Under the pieces are notes generated by a model. The model was not told where the DNA came from, made no database searches, and saw only the letters and a list, made by a program, of their open reading frames with translations. From positions 1 through 21,659 of the IMG/VR virus record IMGVR_UViG_3300044627_000462: a stretch of DNA of 21,659 bases; one strand, written 5' to 3'. The stretch's first letter is position 1, and the number at the start of each line of letters is the position of its first letter. Shown piece by piece: positions 7,641 to 13,791 of this stretch. The DNA is from a virus. The translations under genes were made by a program, and so were the position numbers.

Positions 7641-8144
7641 TTACTCCGGTTGTGTAGGCCATGTAATCGTCCACGGAAATCCTTCCTGTGCAGGTACATC
7701 ACGCAGGGCTTGGCAATATGCATCCCATGCGGGTGTTGTTGTCTGGTCACGGCGATAACGCCAATCAGTCTCAGCCAGCTTTTCATCACGGCTCGTGCGA
7801 ACAGACTTGGCTTGTTCAGCGTCCTTCATGGCCTTGTATGCAGCTTCATTCTCAGCGGCAGTCTTGGCTGGCTCAGTGTCAGTTGCGGGGGTGTCTGTGA
7901 ACACAGGGCCAAGCACATACTTGGTGTACCACTTGCCGTCAAGCTGCTCTACGCCTGCACGTTGGCTGTACTGATAGACCGTGCCGCCTGTGGCTTGTGG
8001 GCCTTCAAAAACTACATCAGCACCCAAGGCTGTTAAGACTTCATCTGTTGTTATGTCCCATGTAGGGCCGCCGTTGGCTTTTTGATATGTACGAAACTCT
8101 GCTTCGTACATTACCGCGCCTGATGTTCTAATTCGGATTTGCAT
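7641..8144 (-). CDS. Tail fibre assembly chaperone (Phage_tail_APC-like), 167 aa
   Basis: The start chosen is the ATG at 8144 (MQIRIRTSGA), two bases after the previous stop, with AAAGGA about 9 bases upstream; an in-frame ATG 10 codons earlier is less likely. The C-terminal third reads R-x-x-R-D-E-K-L-A-E-T-D-W-R-Y-R-R-D (116-133), then AWDAYCQALRDVPAQEG and FPWTITWPTQPE. This matches the phage tail assembly chaperone family (PF16778, LLAxTDW ... YRQALRDIP ... P-x-x-WP) as I know it. Such proteins help fibres fold or trimerise and are not part of the finished virion. Location just after the tail and fibre genes agrees. The N-terminal half is variable, as is usual for this group. Confidence 0.85.
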   Translation of the reverse strand: MQIRIRTSGAVMYEAEFRTYQKANGGPTWDITTDEVLTALGADVVFEGPQATGGTVYQYSQRAGVEQLDGKWYTKYVLGPVFTDTPATDTEPAKTAAENEAAYKAMKDAEQAKSVRTSRDEKLAETDWRYRRDQTTTPAWDAYCQALRDVPAQEGFPWTITWPTQPE

Positions 8145-8146
8145 GA

Positions 8147-8416
8147 TTATTCCTTTATTTGCTGCTGTATCCACGCGCCAAATTCAGTAGCGTCACCATC
8201 AAAACCATCACTAGCCCGCACTACATCTTTGAGCACAGCGTTAATCAGCTTTTGGGCAAGGTCTTCCATCTCAGGCTCTGCGTTGTCATAGCTATTAAAC
8301 CCGCCGTCATACACAACGTACTCATTGAAGATGCCACGCAGGGTTGCTACCATCCCTTCGCGCACCGGAAGGTCAATCAGCGCTGCTGGAGTTAAATTTA
8401 ATTTTTGATCAGTCAT
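8147..8416 (-). CDS. Small hypothetical protein in tail region, 89 aa
   Basis: This 89-residue acidic, soluble protein follows the large repeated tail protein by 9 bases. AAGGA about 9 bases before the ATG supports the start. It has an amphipathic helical middle (MEDLAQKLINAVLKDVVRA) and ends WIQQQIKE. No domain is recognised. Its place between a tail protein and a fibre chaperone suggests a small tail-assembly factor, but the function is unknown. Confidence 0.72.
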   Translation of the reverse strand: MTDQKLNLTPAALIDLPVREGMVATLRGIFNEYVVYDGGFNSYDNAEPEMEDLAQKLINAVLKDVVRASDGFDGDATEFGAWIQQQIKE

Positions 8417-8425
8417 AGTTGTTCC

Positions 8426-10378
8426 TTATGCGATTGCAAGAAAAATGTATTTTGCTAAATTAGTGTTTACCGCAACGGCGGGAGAAGCAAGTAATTGGAA
8501 GCCTGTGGTCACTGCGTAAACAGAGTCGGCGTTAGATTCAGCGGCTGCGCTGTTCAATTGCAGCGATGGATCAGTGCCTGAAACCATGCCTCGCGTTGAA
8601 TCCCATACATACCAGCCACCTGTAGAACTAACATTTTTAATTATGACAAATCTTGCTCCAGCAACAAACCCGCAGTTAATTGTGGTTAGTGTGCCTGTAC
8701 CTACGTAATAACCAACTTTGGAAACACCAGCGCAGGTTGCAAAAAGGTAGGCTACATAAGTGTGTCCCGATTGATTTTTACCGTTCCCACCTGTATCGTA
8801 AACAGTATCGGGTCGAAAAGTTGTTGCCGTAAAACGTGAAGAATACCCGAGGTCTATATAAGTTGCTCCCGCAGTTAAATTTAACGACAAACCAGAAATA
8901 TCATGGTTAACTATTCCATCACCAGCACTCCACAAGCCCCAATCTGGGAAGGTAGCACCTGTACGATCTTTGCAGATTACCCATTCTGGTGTTACTCCCA
9001 AATTGTGCGCTTGGGCGGCGCTAGTTCCCGTCCCTGCATAACACACTACGTCGCAAAACGAGGGAGCACGTTTAAATTGCCAAGCAATCTGAGCGGAGCT
9101 ACTAAAATCACCGGTATATGAATTAGCAGAGGCTGTAAACCTAAAACCGGTCATTACATTCCACGCACCTTGCGATGCAGTGCCGCCTTCGCCATTGCTA
9201 GTTGACGTGGTTAAATGCAAAGTACCCGCCAAACGGTTCATTGCAAAAACGTCTTTTCCTGCCGCTGGGTTTTTTGCTATAACTAAGTCTGTAAGAACCG
9301 AGCTACCTGTATTTGTTGCAGAAGCTGAAAACTGTGACAGGCTAAACACACTCGTCCCCAACGTAGGCACTTTCATCGGGCCACGGCGTATGGCTATGTA
9401 GATGTTGGTTCCCGATGGAAAAGAAGTAGGAGTAAATCCAGTGGCAGAAGGTCTGATGTCATAGCCAACAGTTTCAGCATCACTTCTGTTGGGACTTAGA
9501 AGTGCGCCACCTGCGCTTACGTCAAACCCACGCATAGTATCAAATATTCTCCAATCACCAGCAGTATCAATCCTTCTTGATAAAACCCACTGCGGCTCAT
9601 ATCCAAGTGTTACCAGCGAGGCTCCGCTAAACGACCCACACGAAATCACATTGTCTGTACCCGCTGTGCCAAATCCTCCTGCGTCATGGGCAAATAGGTA
9701 GGCTACGTATGTGCCCGAAGGAAAACCGGCATCAAAAGTAAAAGATGTACTAGTTATACTGCTGGCAAAATTGCTATACCCGTTTGGACTTGCAAAACCA
9801 AGGGTACTGTTCAGTGCTCCGGTGCTATCTACTCCTGTAACAGAGCGGTGATATACCCTCCAAATTGATACTCCATCGGTTTGTTTTAGAATAATACAGC
9901 CGGGAACAGACCCTAGTCCATGATTTACCGTGATTGCAGTTCCCGAATAACTTACGGTCACAACATCAAAAAACTTAGGCTGCTTGCGGAATGTCCATGA
10001 GACGTGTGGCTCTCCACTGGCATTAAGACTGCCCCACCCACCAAAATCACCTGCTATTGAATATCCAGATGTATCAAAGGAAGAAAATCCAGCAGTTGAA
10101 GATAAAGATAATGCAGCATCTGTTCCATTGCTTCTTAAATCAGATTTAGTACCCCTAACTGTATCAATTAAAGAATGTGAGTACCCAGTAGTTCTTGATT
10201 TTGTCCAAACCAATCCACCCTTGGTAGACAAGTCAATGCCATTGGTGATGGTCTGTGTAGAGCCGTTACCCGTGTAAAGGTATGGGCTGAAAATTTGTTC
10301 TATATATACTGGTTCAACAGGCACTCCTCCTCCGAAAGCGTCATACGAGGCGGCTCCACTGGTAGCTTGTAAAGGCAT
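8426..10378 (-). CDS. Large tail/fibre protein with repeated DUF7483-like units, 650 aa
   Basis: AAGGA before the ATG supports the start. The 650-residue beta-rich, Gly/Ser/Thr-rich protein has an N-terminal leader (about 1-35) and internal duplications. HVSWTFRKQPKFFDVV (125-140) matches QIAWQFKRAPSFCDVV (430-445). Each is followed by a (N)HGLG/HNLG-x-x-P motif, and GTYVAYLFA (222-230) matches HTYVAYLFA (539-547). Strand motifs of the type G-L-V-W-T-K-x-R-x ... x-D-T-x-R-G recur near 55-75, 263-284 and 576-597. This repeat type matches the DUF7483 family of phage tail proteins as I recall it. It is probably an exposed fibre or tailspike-like component contacting host surface glycans or proteins. 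Binding residues cannot be told. Confidence 0.82.
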   Translation of the reverse strand: MPLQATSGAASYDAFGGGVPVEPVYIEQIFSPYLYTGNGSTQTITNGIDLSTKGGLVWTKSRTTGYSHSLIDTVRGTKSDLRSNGTDAALSLSSTAGFSSFDTSGYSIAGDFGGWGSLNASGEPHVSWTFRKQPKFFDVVTVSYSGTAITVNHGLGSVPGCIILKQTDGVSIWRVYHRSVTGVDSTGALNSTLGFASPNGYSNFASSITSTSFTFDAGFPSGTYVAYLFAHDAGGFGTAGTDNVISCGSFSGASLVTLGYEPQWVLSRRIDTAGDWRIFDTMRGFDVSAGGALLSPNRSDAETVGYDIRPSATGFTPTSFPSGTNIYIAIRRGPMKVPTLGTSVFSLSQFSASATNTGSSVLTDLVIAKNPAAGKDVFAMNRLAGTLHLTTSTSNGEGGTASQGAWNVMTGFRFTASANSYTGDFSSSAQIAWQFKRAPSFCDVVCYAGTGTSAAQAHNLGVTPEWVICKDRTGATFPDWGLWSAGDGIVNHDISGLSLNLTAGATYIDLGYSSRFTATTFRPDTVYDTGGNGKNQSGHTYVAYLFATCAGVSKVGYYVGTGTLTTINCGFVAGARFVIIKNVSSTGGWYVWDSTRGMVSGTDPSLQLNSAAAESNADSVYAVTTGFQLLASPAVAVNTNLAKYIFLAIA

Positions 10379-10380
10379 CT

Positions 10381-11058
10381 TTATTCCTTGCTTTTGCAGT
10401 TGTCAAAATGCCAACGCTTTGCAGTGTTGACAGCGACTAATTGGTTACAGTGAATGCACTCAACTTTGGGCTTTGTTCTTCCCTTTCGCCATGCACTCAT
10501 TTTAGCTTTTGCTTCTTCAGATTGCTTGCGTCCTTTCATTGGACTTGCACGACCTAACAATGCCTCAGAAGTTTTTTGTTTTGTTTCTTGAGATGGTCTA
10601 TAAGTTGTAGTCAATCTCGCTTTGGCAATATTAGCCCTACCTTCTTCTGACTTAGGTTTACGCATCTTCTGCTTGTGTTCTTCTGTCATAACACGATTCT
10701 TTTGACGCTCAGAAGCAAGGCGTTTATTTTCTTCAGTATGCTTGTAACCTTTAGCACCATCACCACCATCTGTCATATTGGTCAATGGTATGCCAATATC
10801 ACGCATTTCAGCAATTAACAAACACTCAAAATCAATAGCCTGTGCATCTGAAACATTTTCTTCAACTTTGGTAATGATTGGTTGCAGACCAAGTGACATA
10901 AGTTTACGAATCTTATTTAGCTTCTTTGACTTGCGCTTGGTGTAATATTTAGCCTCATCCAAATGAAACTCGCAACGCTTACCATGTCCCTTACCAACGT
11001 AAAAGGGCATCCCATTTCTAGGGTCTGTCAGCGTGTAAACGTAGGCGGTGTTCATCAT
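10381..11058 (-). CDS. Free-standing GIY-YIG homing endonuclease with NUMOD3 motifs and C-terminal zinc finger
   Basis: The catalytic domain (about residues 4-95) has the GIY-YIG core as YVYTL (6-10) and FYVGKGHGKR (19-28). A candidate metal-binding Glu78 lies in AIDFECLLIAEM, and LTNMTDGGDG (92-101) follows. Basic helical NUMOD3-type DNA-binding motifs follow: GYKHTEENKRLASERQKN, VMTEEHKQKMRKPKSEEGR, and a third ending GRKQSEEAKAKMSAWRKG. The C-terminus has a likely zinc finger with Cys201, Cys204, His217 and Cys221. It overlaps the stop of the previous fibre gene by four bases (ATGA); a second in-frame ATG follows at once. Such enzymes nick a related intron- or gene-free allele and spread by repair. 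No intron is evident here, so it is a free-standing gene. Confidence 0.92.
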   Translation of the reverse strand: MMNTAYVYTLTDPRNGMPFYVGKGHGKRCEFHLDEAKYYTKRKSKKLNKIRKLMSLGLQPIITKVEENVSDAQAIDFECLLIAEMRDIGIPLTNMTDGGDGAKGYKHTEENKRLASERQKNRVMTEEHKQKMRKPKSEEGRANIAKARLTTTYRPSQETKQKTSEALLGRASPMKGRKQSEEAKAKMSAWRKGRTKPKVECIHCNQLVAVNTAKRWHFDNCKSKE

Positions 11059-11633
11059 GCCTTAAATTGTGTGTTGCTTGCCAACACTGTGAAAGTCGCG
11101 CTGCCTGTCTTGATGATGAGGTAGCGGTAGCTGTCGATGCCGCTTGCATTACCAGCAGTAGGAGCACCACCAAGCCAGCGGGTAGTGACTCCAGAGGTAG
11201 TGCCGTCAACTTGCACAGCGCTGTTGTAAAAAGCAGTACTGCCTTGAGTTACAAGGAAGGCGACAGTCATTGATTCGTTATTAGCCATCAGCGTGTTCAG
11301 GCTGGTGCCAGACGAACCACGGAAGTTGACTGTCCAGTTAGCACTTGCGTTGCTGGTGTAGTACAGCACAGCCTGAGTGGTCACGTCATAGGCGATTGTT
11401 CCTGTAGCCGCAGTGGCAGAGATGGTAGCCGTCTCCAACACATCGGCAATCTTTAAGCCTGCAACGCTTGCCGTGCCAACCATCGTGGCCTTACCCACAA
11501 TCGTAGCAGACTGGTCTGTACCTAGGGTGAGCGCTGTTGTGGTTCCATTGGTCTGGAAAACCAATGCACCAGTCGTATCGCCGCTAGAGACAAGGGCTGA
11601 GCCTGATGTGGTTCCTGCTGATATTGAACTCAT
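11055..11633 (-). CDS. Short tail-fibre protein, 192 aa
   Basis: This 192-residue, Ala/Ser/Thr/Gly-rich, beta-prone protein starts MSSISAGTTSGSALVSSGDT, very like the start of the 165-residue protein at 13255. The middle (about 25-60) contains short repeats such as ATIVGKATMVGTASVAGL, typical of trimeric fibre shafts. The C-terminal half (TVNFRGSSGTSLN ... SYRYLIIKTGSATFTVL) looks like a folded receptor-binding or capping domain. From memory, close relatives are annotated as tail fibre proteins in marine phages. It ends in an ATGA overlap with the GIY-YIG endonuclease, which has been placed directly after it. Confidence 0.78.
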   Translation of the reverse strand: MSSISAGTTSGSALVSSGDTTGALVFQTNGTTTALTLGTDQSATIVGKATMVGTASVAGLKIADVLETATISATAATGTIAYDVTTQAVLYYTSNASANWTVNFRGSSGTSLNTLMANNESMTVAFLVTQGSTAFYNSAVQVDGTTSGVTTRWLGGAPTAGNASGIDSYRYLIIKTGSATFTVLASNTQFKA

Positions 11634-11636
11634 GAT

Positions 11637-11822
11637 TTACCCCAGTGCGTTGATTTTTGCTGTCAGAGCCTGCAACTCTGCAAGCAGTTGTTCTTTGGTC
11701 GGTGCTGGTACTGTTGGCTCAACATACGCTGCCGCACGGGCTTGCACCTCGGCAATTTCTTCAGCCGTTAAATTAACATGGCTAATAATGCCTGTACTTA
11801 CGTCACATACTATTCCGTGCAT
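11637..11822 (-). CDS. Small fibre-partner protein with coiled-coil tail, 61 aa
   Basis: This 61-residue protein starts MHGIVCDVSTGIISHVNLTAE, a pattern like short tail-fibre-associated proteins, with an acidic helix (EEIAEVQARAAAYVE). It ends TVPAPTKEQLLAELQALTAKINALG, split here as TVPAPTKEQLLAEL then QALTAKINALG, a short heptad-type helix. The same tail ends the 98-residue protein at 12761-12465, and the DNA is also conserved (33 of 35 bases). Each small gene follows a fibre-type gene, so it may be a dedicated assembly helper or a small shaft subunit. No enzyme motif is present. Confidence 0.75.
   Translation of the reverse strand: MHGIVCDVSTGIISHVNLTAEEIAEVQARAAAYVEPTVPAPTKEQLLAELQALTAKINALG
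11680..11714. repeat. 35-bp diverged repeat, copy 1
   Basis: This 35-base stretch differs at two positions from 12508-12542. It encodes the T-V-P-A-P-T-K-E-Q-L-L-A part of the 61-residue protein. Similarity continues at a lower level towards the gene end, so a whole 3' module was duplicated or exchanged. Confidence 0.85.
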
Positions 11823-11831
11823 GATAGTTCC

Positions 11832-12461
11832 TTAGATATAGGCAATGTTAATTTCGCCGAGGTCAAACGTGTCAGTGCCGTTTACTGTTGTAATTCGAAC
11901 TCGGTCAAGGGTGGCAGATAGGCTTTTGCCGCCAGAGGTAAAAAATTGAGCGCCCTCGTTATAATCTGAAAATATTCCAGTACTCTCAAAAGTAAATGTA
12001 GTGGCATTTTGAAGTGTCAAAGTAATGCTGCCTGACAATTCAGTTGACGCAAGAATTGAATAGATAAGAAAACCAGAAGCCGTACCAGTGCCTGCTACAG
12101 TTGTACCAATAATTGAAGTTGAGCGTGAAGAATAACCAGTAATTTCTATGCCTCCAGAATCACCGATTTGAATCAACTTTTGAGATGTGCCATTGGTAGA
12201 AACATTGCTAAACGAAATTATTATTTGCTTAACTCCAGCAGGAATGCTAAGAAAGTCAATAAATGTTCCAGATGTTGAAGCAACAGGGGTTCCAAGAGTA
12301 AAGCCGCCAGTTGGTGCTGCCACCCAAGTAGGCGCAGATGCTCCATTGCTTTGCAGTAGCTGTCCAGAAGTCCCAGCCGCTGTGTTTGCGTAGGTTGACC
12401 CATCGCCGTAGGTTATTCCGCCAGCGGTGGGCGTGTTGTTACCTGTGATGACTACTGGCAT
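11832..12461 (-). CDS. Short tail-fibre protein, 209 aa
   Basis: The N-terminal 55 residues carry the phage-fibre pattern TAAGTSGQLLQSNGASAPTW (29-48), a motif often seen just before C-terminal fibre domains. Residues about 60-209 form a beta-rich, Ser/Thr/Gly-rich domain (FIDFLSIPAGVKQIIISFSN ... TFDLGEINIAYI) that resembles the phage fibre-tip domains built around IPAGVK-x-I-x-I. It is probably a receptor-contacting subunit. It lies between the two small coiled-coil genes, giving an alternating fibre/small-protein layout. Confidence 0.78.
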   Translation of the reverse strand: MPVVITGNNTPTAGGITYGDGSTYANTAAGTSGQLLQSNGASAPTWVAAPTGGFTLGTPVASTSGTFIDFLSIPAGVKQIIISFSNVSTNGTSQKLIQIGDSGGIEITGYSSRSTSIIGTTVAGTGTASGFLIYSILASTELSGSITLTLQNATTFTFESTGIFSDYNEGAQFFTSGGKSLSATLDRVRITTVNGTDTFDLGEINIAYI

Positions 12462-12464
12462 GAT

Positions 12465-12761
12465 TTACTCCAATGCTTGAATTTGAGCCGACAGCGCATT
12501 CAGTTGCGCAAGCAGTTGTTCTTTTGTTGGTGCTGGTACTGTGGTGTCGGAGTCGGTGGAAAGCACCACTGTACCGTTTTCCAACTTCCACCGTGCGCGA
12601 GTAGATTGGTCAGCAGGCAAATCAGTTTCCAAAATTTCAACATGCATTACATACTGGTCTGGATTTACTTCTTGCCATTGAGAGATGCAGGTAGCTACAT
12701 CGGCATCCCCAACGAGCCGCATGATAGAAACACCGCCACTTGCTTTTTTAATAACAATCAT
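12465..12761 (-). CDS. Fibre-partner protein with coiled-coil tail, 98 aa
   Basis: The start chosen is the ATG at 12761 (MIVIKKASGG), because GGAG lies about 8 bases upstream and the ATG overlaps the preceding stop (ATGA); a frame six codons longer is open but less likely. The body (1-75) holds a small alpha/beta-like domain (VSIMRLVGDADVATCISQWQ ... HVEILETDLPADQSTRARWK). The final part, TVPAPTKEQLLAQL then NALSAQIQALE, is the same coiled-coil tail as in the 61-residue protein. It follows the 165-residue fibre gene. It is likely to help assemble that fibre or cap it, which is inferred from the repeated gene pairing. Confidence 0.78.
   Translation of the reverse strand: MIVIKKASGGVSIMRLVGDADVATCISQWQEVNPDQYVMHVEILETDLPADQSTRARWKLENGTVVLSTDSDTTVPAPTKEQLLAQLNALSAQIQALE
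12508..12542. repeat. 35-bp diverged repeat, copy 2
   Basis: This copy matches 11680-11714 at 33 of 35 bases and encodes the same T-V-P-A-P-T-K-E-Q-L-L-A segment, here in the 98-residue protein. The two copies lie 828 bases apart in the same orientation and could recombine to delete or duplicate the intervening fibre gene. Confidence 0.85.
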
Positions 12762-13255
12762 GATTGATCTCCAAAACACACAACAAAGTATGAGCTAGGA
12801 TTTGTAGGAGTTCCAGATCGATCATTTACAACGGACACAGCCCCTGCGGTAACGGCAGTCACACAAGTGCTGTCTGAATAATTTCCAGACAAGGCACTAA
12901 CTAATACCGCATAGTTTGAACTACTAAAGTCAGTTGCTATCGTGACCGTCAACAGTCCTGCTCCATCATCAGTAATTGAGGTAACATTGTGTGAAGCGTT
13001 AATTGTCGTTTTTGCCCCGTTGCACTTAATCCACATTTTTGCAACACCGGGATGATAGTTTGTGTTTAAAGGGGTGGCTGCAACAGTATTGCTTGTTGCC
13101 GTTTCCATTTCGGCTTGTGTTGCCGCTGAAAGTCCAGCAGACGTACTAAGCGTCCCACTTGTGCTTGGCAAAGTCAGCACGGTAGTGCCAGCCGTTGCTG
13201 GTGCTTGTAGCGTTACGCTTCCAGACGTGTCGCCTGCAATAACAATTGAACTCAT
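12758..13255 (-). CDS. Short tail-fibre protein, 165 aa
   Basis: The N-terminus (MSSIVIAGDTSGSVTLQAPA, then TAGTTVLTLPSTSGTLST) is a widespread phage fibre leader. A linker (AATQAEMETATSNTVAATPLN) connects to a C-terminal domain (about 65-165, GVAKMWIKCNGAKTTINASHN ... PSSYFVVCFGDQS). That domain has the look of a C-terminal fibre-tip domain with two or three Cys and several Asn/Ser turns. AGGAG before the ATG is a strong ribosome site and lies inside the HNH gene's last codons. It is the first of three short fibre proteins after the main 760-residue fibre. Confidence 0.8.
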   Translation of the reverse strand: MSSIVIAGDTSGSVTLQAPATAGTTVLTLPSTSGTLSTSAGLSAATQAEMETATSNTVAATPLNTNYHPGVAKMWIKCNGAKTTINASHNVTSITDDGAGLLTVTIATDFSSSNYAVLVSALSGNYSDSTCVTAVTAGAVSVVNDRSGTPTNPSSYFVVCFGDQS

Positions 13256-13265
13256 AATTGAACTC
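13244..13265. repeat. 10-bp direct repeat at the HNH gene 3' junction
   Basis: AATTGAACTC occurs at 13244-13253 and again at 13256-13265, with two bases between. On the minus strand one copy lies in the last codons of the HNH gene and the other in the first codons of the next fibre gene. This fits a junction duplication. Confidence 0.8.
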
Positions 13266-13788
13266 CTGTTCTGTAAGATTTTGTATTTGCAAAAATGCCG
13301 TGCATCATTTCGGTTGCAAGCTGTCGAATCTCCACAGCCTCATCTTCCGAATCATAAGTGCCAAGGTTTTTGCAAATGCCATCCACCCAAATCTGAGCAG
13401 ACCACTTGTTTTCATAGTTTCTTTTGTACACGCCTTTATTTGGCCTGCCGGATTTTCCAGAAATTCTATTTCTGCATTGCTCTGATCGGGTTGAAAGACG
13501 CAAATTTTCAAACAAATTATTTTGGGGGTTGCAGTTTTTGTGATCAACCTCCCCATTGGGCCATTTGCCCGTGTACAAAAACCATGCAATTTGTCCGACA
13601 GAATACCCAATCAACTTACCAGAAAGTGACAAAAAGCAGTTTTGGTGTCCGCTTTTCAGGGTTGTTAAACCAACAGGATCACCAACCCGCTTCCCTGATC
13701 TTGTCAAACGCTTCCACACAAGCACTCCATCATGCATCTCCCACGAAGATGCAATGTTCTTAAGCTCTTGCTCTGTTCGGTTTTTCAT
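13252..13788 (-). CDS. Free-standing HNH homing endonuclease with AP2 DNA-binding domain
   Basis: This 178-residue protein has an HNH_3-type nuclease core: GYSVGQIAWFLYTGKWPNG (61-79), then VDHKNCNPQNNLFENLRLST (81-100). His83, Asn91 and Asn95 are the likely key residues. An AP2-like DNA-binding domain follows (about 118-165): GVYKRNYENKWSAQIWVDG, then LGTYDSEDEAVEIRQLA. This HNH-AP2 fusion is a standard phage homing endonuclease form. It starts three bases after the 760-residue fibre gene with no convincing ribosome site. It ends with an ATGA overlap on the next fibre gene. A 10-base direct repeat at this 3' junction hints at how the gene was inserted. No intron boundaries are visible. Confidence 0.92.
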   Translation of the reverse strand: MKNRTEQELKNIASSWEMHDGVLVWKRLTRSGKRVGDPVGLTTLKSGHQNCFLSLSGKLIGYSVGQIAWFLYTGKWPNGEVDHKNCNPQNNLFENLRLSTRSEQCRNRISGKSGRPNKGVYKRNYENKWSAQIWVDGICKNLGTYDSEDEAVEIRQLATEMMHGIFANTKSYRTGVQL

Positions 13789-13791
13789 AAT

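Noticed and set aside
11680-12542. CRISPR-like or transposon-end repeats
   Set aside because: The 35-bp pair is within coding sequence, occurs only twice, is 828 bases apart and encodes the same peptide, so gene-module duplication explains it.
10381-13788. Group I or II intron linked to the homing endonucleases
   Set aside because: Both endonuclease genes lie between complete, uninterrupted genes with direct overlaps, leaving no room for intron core sequences.
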